From positions 1 through 32,376 of the forward strand of contig JAHJLN010000170.1 in the NCBI GenBank assembly GCA_018821715.1: a DNA stretch of 32,376 nucleotides. The letters run 5' to 3'. Of this stretch, positions 23,121-29,678 are shown in pieces. The notes under the pieces were generated by a model. That model saw nothing but the letters and a program-made list of their open reading frames with translations, was not told where the DNA came from and made no database searches. Numbering within the stretch: the stretch's first letter is position 1; every line of letters begins with the position of its first letter. The DNA comes from Pseudomonadota bacterium. Lineage in GTDB: Bacteria; Desulfobacterota; Desulfobacteria; Desulfobacterales; Desulfobacteraceae. Both the position numbers and the translations under genes were made by a program.

Positions 23121-23843
23121 CTATTTTCCGCCGTGTTCCACCAGGTTGCCCTGACAGGTATTTGTTAAATCAAAGATGTTGTAATAGGCATTTTTCTGAA
23201 ACATGTTGCTTTGAGCGATTGCCCACTGCATGGTCTGTATATCCAGCAGTTTGAATCCCGGCTGCTGTTGCATCACCGGGTTGTTTTCCATGGCTTTTTG
23301 CCGGTTGATCAGATCAACGTTCTCCTGGGTCAAAAACCCATACCCGGCCATAAAATTAACGCCCAGGATTTTGTCCGGATCCGGGGCGTTGAAAAAGCTG
23401 ATGCCGTTCAAGCATACCGTTCCGGCAACGCCTTGAAGGCTATCGGGTATCGGCTGGGAAAACAATTGATACCGCCCTATGCTTCCGGGCTGAACCACAT
23501 AGTAGGACGGCTCATACAATGCCTGGTTGATATCTGTCAGCTCCCTGATTCCGCCCCCGGGAAAGAGTTGATAATATCTGACCCCGGTTTGATAGACTAC
23601 CCGGAATCCCGCATATTCAATTCTCTGCAGATTCTCATGGGCTGCAGCAGGTTTTACATCAAGGTAATATTGATATTCGACTTTTGTTCCACCTTCATCA
23701 TATCCCGTGGTTGTGATTTTTTCCTGGGTCATGATAAATGGAGAATTAGCCACACCATATGTCTGATATGTTACAGTTGTATATGCCCGGGCGTCAAAAG
23801 CCGCTCCCGCAACCAGGGCAACGATTAAAAAAAGCGTTTTCAT
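23121..23843 (-). CDS. Exported protein of unknown function in the transfer operon
   Basis: A signal peptide (MKTLFLIVALVAGAAFDARA, cut before Tyr21) predicts export. The mature part is rich in Tyr and Gln and has two cysteines, in GTVCLNG and NTCQGN, which could form a disulfide. It ends in HGGK. I know no family for it. Its place between trbI and traG, in line with and close to both, suggests a periplasmic or surface component of the transfer apparatus, possibly element-specific. Confidence 0.65.
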   Translation of the reverse strand: MKTLFLIVALVAGAAFDARAYTTVTYQTYGVANSPFIMTQEKITTTGYDEGGTKVEYQYYLDVKPAAAHENLQRIEYAGFRVVYQTGVRYYQLFPGGGIRELTDINQALYEPSYYVVQPGSIGRYQLFSQPIPDSLQGVAGTVCLNGISFFNAPDPDKILGVNFMAGYGFLTQENVDLINRQKAMENNPVMQQQPGFKLLDIQTMQWAIAQSNMFQKNAYYNIFDLTNTCQGNLVEHGGK

Positions 23844-23857
23844 TATATCCTCCGGAC

Positions 23858-25204
23858 TTAATTAATATCTGCGGTTTTCAAAAAATAGGTTGGTTTTTGA
23901 GCCGGATTATAGGGTTTCAGGCCCAGAACATCCTTTGTCAGGATGATATGCCCTTGTTTTCCCTGCCTGATGATCAGTTCCGGCTGGATATTCATTATTT
24001 TATCAATCAGCCTTGCAAAGGTTTGCTGCATCTGCTGTGCTGCGGATTTTGCCAGAGCGTCCTGGGTGGTTTCCACATTATTTTCATTATTCTTCGTATC
24101 GGTTGCCATTGTAAATCCGGCATTGACAACAGACATCAGGATAGCGGCCCCGAATATCTGGAAATAATGATTGTCCACAAGGTCTTTAAGCCCTGCGGTC
24201 CCTTCCTGATCCGTGCCGGGCATGGAGCCGACATTAAGACTTGAACCGTCCGGGAATATCAGTCTCTGCCAGGCGATCAATACCCTTTTCTGGCCAAAGA
24301 CCACCCGTGAATCATAAATGCCGTTTACCATTGTTCCCTGCGGGACCAACAGGTAATTGCCGGTGGCCGTATCATACACATTTTCCGTTACCTGTGCCTT
24401 TATCCTGCCCGGGAGATCGCTGTTGATCTTTGTGATGAGGGTCATCGGGATTAAATGCCCCTGCTTGAGCTCAAACGGGGAAACGGCTTCATGGTATGCA
24501 TTGGTCAAAGTGACGGCATCCTCGGTTGCCGTGTTCAAAAAACCCTGCTTCAACGCCTGGTCCTTTTCTTCCTGCTGACTCACCATCATGGACGGCTGCT
24601 GATATTGGGGGATTCCCGGCAATGGTCCCAATGATGAGGACGGTTGCTGACTGGACGATGTGCCCATAATGGGCACGCCGGTCGGTGCCATCTGGGCCTT
24701 AAAGGCCATTTCCCTTTTCTGGCTGGCCACTTTTTCCCTGAAAAGCTCGGCATCTGATTTTTTGGGTTCAATCTGGGGACCGGGCTCCCTGTAAAATTGC
24801 GGGGGTGACTTTTTTGCCTGTTGAAGATCCGGTTGAAGCGGCTCATTGACTGCCGCCTTTTCAAGTCCCTGGGGTTCATTATCCGGGGTTTGAACAGATG
24901 CTCCTGTTGTCTGCGGTTTTCCGGCTGCAGTTTCTTCCGGGAGTTTCTTTTCAGATCTGGCCATATCCTCAAGCGTTTTGGCGTAATTTTCGGTTAAAAA
25001 TTCAGGGGAAGGCGTGTTGTTGTTAATCGGTTGAGAATTGATGACATTGCCGCTGCCGGCAGCCTTTTGGAGCCGTTTCTGTCTTTCCGTAACCACATAG
25101 AAACAAACAATGACAACCGCAAAAACAACGGTTGAAACGATGATGACCGGCAACTTGTTAAGCCTTTTTGCTGCAGGTCTTGTCGGAATCCCTTTTGCAG
25201 TCAT
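23858..25204 (-). CDS. trbI: Conjugal transfer protein TrbI (VirB10)
   Basis: VirB10-type proteins span both membranes and form the core complex with VirB7 and VirB9. This 448-residue protein has a single membrane segment at ~19-38, a long Pro/Gln-rich linker (~60-210), and the VirB10 C-terminal domain with GHLIPMTLITKINSDLPG, VPQGTMVNGIYDS and LNVGSMPGTD. The order TM, linker, beta-barrel matches TrbI. It starts directly after trbH, with its ATG sharing the A of the trbH stop region. Confidence 0.93.
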   Translation of the reverse strand: MTAKGIPTRPAAKRLNKLPVIIVSTVVFAVVIVCFYVVTERQKRLQKAAGSGNVINSQPINNNTPSPEFLTENYAKTLEDMARSEKKLPEETAAGKPQTTGASVQTPDNEPQGLEKAAVNEPLQPDLQQAKKSPPQFYREPGPQIEPKKSDAELFREKVASQKREMAFKAQMAPTGVPIMGTSSSQQPSSSLGPLPGIPQYQQPSMMVSQQEEKDQALKQGFLNTATEDAVTLTNAYHEAVSPFELKQGHLIPMTLITKINSDLPGRIKAQVTENVYDTATGNYLLVPQGTMVNGIYDSRVVFGQKRVLIAWQRLIFPDGSSLNVGSMPGTDQEGTAGLKDLVDNHYFQIFGAAILMSVVNAGFTMATDTKNNENNVETTQDALAKSAAQQMQQTFARLIDKIMNIQPELIIRQGKQGHIILTKDVLGLKPYNPAQKPTYFLKTADIN

Positions 25205-25627
25205 TTAAATTTCTCCTTTGCAAAGTGGTGATGCAGGAGAGATCTTTCCTGTCTGTGCTTCAAATAAGAAAAAGCGTGAAAACATTGTTTTATCGAGCGT
25301 GACACAAAGATAGATCCTGTTTTCACCGTAACTTTCAACAGTAAAGGCTGTCGTGATTCCGTCCGTGTCAGACAGGCCGAACCCTCTTTTTTTCAATTCG
25401 GTCAAAACTTCATCTGCAATGGCGTTTTCACCGTCATAAACCAGGTGAATGACGGTGTTTGCAATATTTTTTTCCTGGTGGATCAGGTCAACAATTTCAA
25501 TGGCCAGTTTTTTGATGATGTCAGGGTTGCCTTCAATATCCACATAGGATGATTTTTCCTGTTTGGCAGCGCAGCTGAAGCTGATGATGCAAAGACAGGC
25601 CACCATTAAAAATTTAATCGTTTTCAT
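25205..25627 (-). CDS. trbH: TrbH-like lipoprotein
   Basis: The 140-residue protein has a lipoprotein signal ending in ISFSC (lipid-modified Cys19). The rest is a small alpha/beta domain with no catalytic motif. Its place between trbG and trbI, its size and its lipobox match TrbH of RP4 and Ti, which is the likely VirB7 counterpart that anchors the core complex at the outer membrane. The ATG overlaps the trbG stop by four bases. The symbol rests mainly on position. Confidence 0.7.
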   Translation of the reverse strand: MKTIKFLMVACLCIISFSCAAKQEKSSYVDIEGNPDIIKKLAIEIVDLIHQEKNIANTVIHLVYDGENAIADEVLTELKKRGFGLSDTDGITTAFTVESYGENRIYLCVTLDKTMFSRFFLFEAQTGKISPASPLCKGEI

Positions 25628-26484
25628 GGCTGCTTTTCCTTATGTTCAATATTTACGATGGTCTGTTTGCTGCCCACGCCGGAAATCAGCATTGCCTTGT
25701 GGAAAAGCATGTCAACCACGAATTTGTTATCCAGCAGCCTGTAATTAACGATGGCCTTCTCTTTATTTTCATCTATGACGGATAGAACAGGAACTTTTGT
25801 ATACCTTGCCTTTTCAGGCAGCTCGATAATAGTTTTTACACCGTCGTTGTAAACCCTCACAGGTTTCCAGGCCGGATCATCCCCGTCAATTTTGTAATCA
25901 AAATCAAGGCTTGCTATGGCAATTCTCTTTTGATCGTCTTCAATGGCCGGCAAGGTATTTTTCTTTGCTTTTTCCTTTTCAATGTGGTCTTCGATTTTCA
26001 GTTTTGCCACAACATCTTCATAGTGTTGAGGATATTCAAACCCGACAATACTCATGTGATCCGTTTTGGAGCTTTCGAGATTAAACCGGTAGGCCCGCTT
26101 GTTTGTCAGCACCGTAAGATTTGTTTTTAAGCCCGTATCCGTAGGCTTTACAAAAACATGAAGGGTTTTGTTTTCTCCTGAGCCGTGATAGGCAGGAGTT
26201 ACCGCCCACCGGACCGTATCACCGGCATTTATGAATTCTATGGTTTCCCCGGCCTGCAGTTCAATATCGGTGGAATGAAAAAGCTTTGTTTTTATGGTGA
26301 CGGCGGTTGCCGCATACAGATATGTTATCTTGCCGTCCAGGCTTAAAATAGGTTTTATTCTTTTATTCTGCCATTCTTCGGCTAGCTCCAGCGCTGCCCT
26401 GGTTTGTATTTCCGGCGATAACGCCCAGGCGTTGCAGATTCCAAAAACCAGGGCCAAACTCATCATTACCGCAATTTTTTTCAT
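25624..26484 (-). CDS. trbG: Conjugal transfer protein TrbG (VirB9)
   Basis: VirB9-type proteins are the outer-membrane-side part of the core complex. From the ATG at 26484 the protein is 286 residues, with a signal peptide MKKIAVMMSLALVFGICNAWA. I prefer this start to the one at 26499, because GGGAG lies about eight bases before it and it overlaps the trbF stop in an ATGA arrangement. The middle part has the TrbG pattern: TAVTIKTKLFHSTDIELQAG, then HVFVKPTDTGLKTNLTVLTN and a tail beta-region ending FHKAMLISGVGSKQTIVNI. Confidence 0.92.
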   Translation of the reverse strand: MKKIAVMMSLALVFGICNAWALSPEIQTRAALELAEEWQNKRIKPILSLDGKITYLYAATAVTIKTKLFHSTDIELQAGETIEFINAGDTVRWAVTPAYHGSGENKTLHVFVKPTDTGLKTNLTVLTNKRAYRFNLESSKTDHMSIVGFEYPQHYEDVVAKLKIEDHIEKEKAKKNTLPAIEDDQKRIAIASLDFDYKIDGDDPAWKPVRVYNDGVKTIIELPEKARYTKVPVLSVIDENKEKAIVNYRLLDNKFVVDMLFHKAMLISGVGSKQTIVNIEHKEKQP

Positions 26485-27182
26485 GATTTCTTCTCCCATT
26501 CAAAATCAATAACCCATATGCCAAACGGGTTAAGGTTCCATTGTTCCTGAGTTTCCGGGTCTTTTTTTAAAACCGTTATAATTGCCTTATAGTTTTCGGT
26601 TTTAATGACATCCCCGTTTGAAACATCTCTTGTTGTTTCTATCCATTCCACCGACCAGGTATTGTCCGTGACAGGCAATATGCTGTTTACCTGGTCCACA
26701 ATTCTTGTTTTTTTATTGATCAGCTCAAAGGGGTTGTTCTCTTTGAAATGGGCATTGAGCTTTTTTAACGATGGGGTGTTGGGCAAAAGATGTGCATAAA
26801 CCCAATTGATGTTTTGAAGCATCAGTTGCCTGTCCACAGAGGCTAACCGGTTTTTCTTTAAAAAAGATTCGAGCTCCTTTTTAATCACCTTGGTATCTGT
26901 TGTTGAGCTTTTTGATGCGATCCCGGTGTGAAGTTCCTGGCCGTCTTTGCCCAGGACAACCACATAGGGAACAACCTTGCTTTGTGATCCCTGCCAGGTA
27001 AGGCCGGCGATAGCCGCAAGCAATACGATTGCAAGAACAAAACTGAGATTGCGCCAGTTGCGCTTTCCGGAAACCGCCCGGCCGTAAACTTCGTTCCAGG
27101 CTTCCTGGGCTCTTATAAAATGCTTATGGGCATCCGGATAGCTTTCCGTAAGATCATTTTTTTTTGAAAATAATTTGTCCAT
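26481..27182 (-). CDS. trbF: Conjugal transfer protein TrbF (VirB8)
   Basis: VirB8-type proteins nucleate the secretion channel at the inner membrane. This 233-residue protein has a single membrane segment at ~43-63 (NLSFVLAIVLLAAIAGLTW) and a periplasmic domain containing WSVEWIETTRDV and NPFGIWVIDFEWEKK, typical of TrbF. The length matches the family. It starts 3 bases after the ssb stop. Confidence 0.92.
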   Translation of the reverse strand: MDKLFSKKNDLTESYPDAHKHFIRAQEAWNEVYGRAVSGKRNWRNLSFVLAIVLLAAIAGLTWQGSQSKVVPYVVVLGKDGQELHTGIASKSSTTDTKVIKKELESFLKKNRLASVDRQLMLQNINWVYAHLLPNTPSLKKLNAHFKENNPFELINKKTRIVDQVNSILPVTDNTWSVEWIETTRDVSNGDVIKTENYKAIITVLKKDPETQEQWNLNPFGIWVIDFEWEKKS

Positions 27183-27185
27183 GGC

Positions 27186-27515
27186 TTAATCTTTCGAATC
27201 CAGAAATTGAATGTCATACTGGGCCTGTACTTCAGTGATATAAAAAGTCTGGCCGTCTTTCTGGTAGCTCCTGGTGGCATTGCAGCCTTCAATAAAAATC
27301 TGACTTCCTTTTTTAAGATATTTTTGACAGGCTACTGCCCTTTTCCCGAAAACTACGATATTATGCCATTCGACCTTTTCTTTGGTGTTGCCGTCAGCGT
27401 CCTGGTAGTTGATGTTTGTGGCAAGTGTAAACCTTGCCATGGTGCTGTTGTCGTTTTCCGTTACCACCGGATCTTTCCCAAGCCGTCCGATTAAAAATAC
27501 TTTATTCAATCCCAT
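27186..27515 (-). CDS. ssb: Single-stranded DNA-binding protein lacking the acidic tail
   Basis: The protein has the SSB OB-fold pattern MGLNKVFLIGRLGKDPVV, MARFTLATNINY, EWHNIVVFGKRA and KGSQIFIEGCNATRSYQKDG, and is 109 residues long. Chromosomal SSB is about 150-180 residues and ends in an acidic DDDIPF-type tip that recruits repair proteins. This one stops at FLDSKD right after the OB fold, so that tail is absent. AAGGAG precedes the ATG. It is inserted between trbL and trbF inside the transfer operon, so it would be made together with the channel. It likely coats transferred single strands. Confidence 0.92.
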   Translation of the reverse strand: MGLNKVFLIGRLGKDPVVTENDNSTMARFTLATNINYQDADGNTKEKVEWHNIVVFGKRAVACQKYLKKGSQIFIEGCNATRSYQKDGQTFYITEVQAQYDIQFLDSKD

Positions 27516-27517
27516 GT

Positions 27518-28684
27518 TTAATCTCCTTTATCTAAATTATTAAGTTCGCTTTTTTGTCTTTGTTCTCTCAGGTTGGCATATGTTCCCCCGATGATCGGAG
27601 ACCTGAACGCCGCGGCCCTGCCCATATTATCTGCAACAGTTCTGACCCCAGCTCCTGCAATGGTGGCGATGGTACTGCCGATCCCGCCTGTGTTGCCGGG
27701 AGCTTTGGTGGCCTCTCTTAAAACAGCCATTGATTTGGCAACGCCTCCGGCTCCACCGGCAGCCATCCCGATCCCCCCCATTACCATGCCTGCTCCCATG
27801 GCAACGGCAGATCCAAGTACGCTGACGGGATTTGAGCCGAACTGACCGCCGGAAATAATCCCGCTTATTATTTCCGGTATTGTTTTCATGATGAAAAACA
27901 GCAAAAGCATGGCTATGACAAGGGCGGCAACTTCGTGCAAATCAAACTGCGCGGCGGGAATGTTTGCCCATCCGGTGAATAAATTATTGGCCATTGCGGC
28001 AATAAGCTGAATGGCCATAAGTTTTAACCCGACAGAAACGATATATTTCACAAAAGAAACCGCATAATCCTTTGACCATTCAGAACCGCCAAAACCAAGC
28101 ATAATCTGGCCGACTATCACCGCCAGATACATTTCGATCAGGACAAGAACCTGAATGGCGGTCATCAAGGCCCCTATTATGACTATCCCTATTCCTGCAA
28201 CGCCGATCATCCAGGATTGCGGACTTGTGATGGACATTTTCTGGCAGGCCGCCATATAAACATCAAAGGCGTTTTCCAAAATAGTTCCCGGCGTGATGGC
28301 CCCTGCTCCACCGGGAACATTTGCAGCAATGGTTCTGAATGAATTAACAATAGCCATCATCCACTGATTGCCATTGAGCAGCAGCGCATAGAAAAATCCG
28401 AAAAATAGAATTTTTCTTACCAGGTTAAAAACAAAATCGTAAAAATCCCCGTTTTTTAAAATGAGGACTATCCCCATGTAGGTAAAATCCAAAATGGCCA
28501 ATAACCAGAAAAGCCGTTGCGCATAGGCAGAAATTAACGGAAGCCATTGAGCAGCGGCGTTTCGATAGGTGTTTATTATGGTATCTGATAAATTGTTTGT
28601 AGGTGCGTTCGCTTGAGCAGACTCAAGCAAAATCAACATAAACAATAAAAAAAGGGAGGATAGCAAAAATGATTTTTTTCTCAT
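27518..28684 (-). CDS. trbL: Conjugal transfer protein TrbL (VirB6)
   Basis: VirB6/TrbL is the polytopic inner-membrane channel protein. The 388-residue sequence has an N-terminal hydrophobic signal (1-25, ending AQA), about five further hydrophobic segments between residues ~55 and 270, and a Gly/Ala/Met-rich stretch (AMGAGMVMGGIGMAAGGAGG) in the C-terminal part, which is characteristic of TrbL. It lies between the trbK-like lipoprotein and ssb. RP4 TrbL is longer (about 528), so this is a short version. Confidence 0.88.
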   Translation of the reverse strand: MRKKSFLLSSLFLLFMLILLESAQANAPTNNLSDTIINTYRNAAAQWLPLISAYAQRLFWLLAILDFTYMGIVLILKNGDFYDFVFNLVRKILFFGFFYALLLNGNQWMMAIVNSFRTIAANVPGGAGAITPGTILENAFDVYMAACQKMSITSPQSWMIGVAGIGIVIIGALMTAIQVLVLIEMYLAVIVGQIMLGFGGSEWSKDYAVSFVKYIVSVGLKLMAIQLIAAMANNLFTGWANIPAAQFDLHEVAALVIAMLLLFFIMKTIPEIISGIISGGQFGSNPVSVLGSAVAMGAGMVMGGIGMAAGGAGGVAKSMAVLREATKAPGNTGGIGSTIATIAGAGVRTVADNMGRAAAFRSPIIGGTYANLREQRQKSELNNLDKGD

Positions 28685-28691
28685 TTTTACA

Positions 28692-28991
28692 CCTTAATAT
28701 TTTGTATTGTCGTTTGGATTTGTAATATTCGGATCATATTTGATTACATCCTCAACTTGTTTTTGTTTTTCTAAATCTCCTTTGCAAAGTTTTAACTGCT
28801 CTTCTAAACCGGCCACCCTTGCTTTTAATTTGATATTTTCATCAACAAGTTCCTGCTTGCAGCCCACAAATAGGCTGAAAAAAATTATCAGAAAGACCAT
28901 GACGGTTAATTTTTTCATCGAAATCTCCTTAATATGCTGTATCATCGTTTGGATTTGTAACATTCGGATTGTATCTGTATAAATCTTCAAC
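28692..28991 (-). repeat. Duplicated 64-base C-terminal tail of trbJ and trbK
   Basis: The stretch 28692-28755 (trbK end) and 28928-28991 (trbJ end) are direct repeats about 236 bases apart. They share CCTTAATAT, then TCGTTTGGATTTGTAA and ATTCGGAT at equal spacing. Both include the stop codon and the bases behind it. Differences are mostly at third codon positions, so the copies have been kept under protein-level selection. Confidence 0.8.
28694..28918 (-). CDS. trbK: TrbK-like small lipoprotein (possible entry exclusion)
   Basis: From the ATG at 28918 (AAGGAG six bases before) the protein is 74 residues. It starts MKKLTVMVFLIIFFSLFVGC, a lipoprotein signal with lipid-modified Cys20, and continues as a coiled coil (VDENIKLKARVAGLEEQLK). 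The position between trbJ and trbL, the size and the lipobox match TrbK, the RP4 entry-exclusion lipoprotein. Unusually, its tail (VEDVIKYDPNITNPNDNTKY) repeats the C-terminus of TrbJ encoded just upstream. The longer open frame to 28993 overlaps the trbJ end and is not needed. Confidence 0.75.
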   Translation of the reverse strand: MKKLTVMVFLIIFFSLFVGCKQELVDENIKLKARVAGLEEQLKLCKGDLEKQKQVEDVIKYDPNITNPNDNTKY

Positions 28992-29678
28992 ATACTTTTG
29001 CTTGGCTTCTTCCTCTGCTTTTTGTTGTGATAAATAGACGCTTTGGGCCTGTGTCTGGGCAGCCGTTAAAAGCTTTAATTCTCCCAGTTTTGCCGCCATC
29101 TGCAGGGCAATTTCATTGCCGACCTGGACGGCCGCTTTTTGACCGGCCGCGCTTTGTGATGCCTGGTTTAACGTCTGCAATACCTGGGCATCCGTTTGCA
29201 TGCCGCTGACGCTGAAATTTGCAGCTTTTAAAGAGGCTTCGCAGTGGTCATAAACAGAGTCCCGCCAGAACTGCTGCTGGGTTGCATAATTATTGCCCTG
29301 GAACAGCGTGCTGTAATCCGGATTCAGGAGCTGAAAATAAGTGTCAACGCTGCCGATCGAATAACTCAGCTGTGTGGCCTGATCTATCACATTTTTCAGC
29401 TGCAAAATACTTTGCATGGCAGATTGAAAGGGATTGCTGATCATATTCTGGGTATTGGTCAGCATGTTCTGATACATGCTCAACTGATTTGTAATCTGTA
29501 CGATCTGGTTTTGCACCTGCGTGACTTCCTGCACGTAACTCTGCATCAACTGGATATTGTTTGCCAGTTGTGTGACTTCCAGTGACCCGCCAAACCCTCC
29601 GACGCTTCCGGCATAAGAATTACAGACAAGAAAAAGGCCGATGCATGACAAAATGATTGTTTTTATAGTTTTGGCCAT
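28929..29678 (-). CDS. trbJ: Conjugal transfer protein TrbJ (VirB5)
   Basis: VirB5-type proteins sit at the pilus tip or base and may contact recipients. This 249-residue protein has a signal peptide (about 1-23, ending SYA) and then long Gln-rich helices (LANNIQLMQSYVQEVTQVQN and later AQTQAQSVYLSQQKAEEEAK), typical of TrbJ. The last ~20 residues (VEDLYRYNPNVTNPNDDTAY) match the tail of the next protein, TrbK. The gene overlaps trbE by 16 bases and is followed ten bases later by trbK. Confidence 0.9.
   Translation of the reverse strand: MAKTIKTIILSCIGLFLVCNSYAGSVGGFGGSLEVTQLANNIQLMQSYVQEVTQVQNQIVQITNQLSMYQNMLTNTQNMISNPFQSAMQSILQLKNVIDQATQLSYSIGSVDTYFQLLNPDYSTLFQGNNYATQQQFWRDSVYDHCEASLKAANFSVSGMQTDAQVLQTLNQASQSAAGQKAAVQVGNEIALQMAAKLGELKLLTAAQTQAQSVYLSQQKAEEEAKQKYVEDLYRYNPNVTNPNDDTAY

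Noticed and set aside
28919-28993. Longer trbK start giving 99 residues
   Set aside because: The extra 25 residues overlap the trbJ end and hide the lipoprotein signal. The ATG at 28918 has AAGGAG at the right distance.
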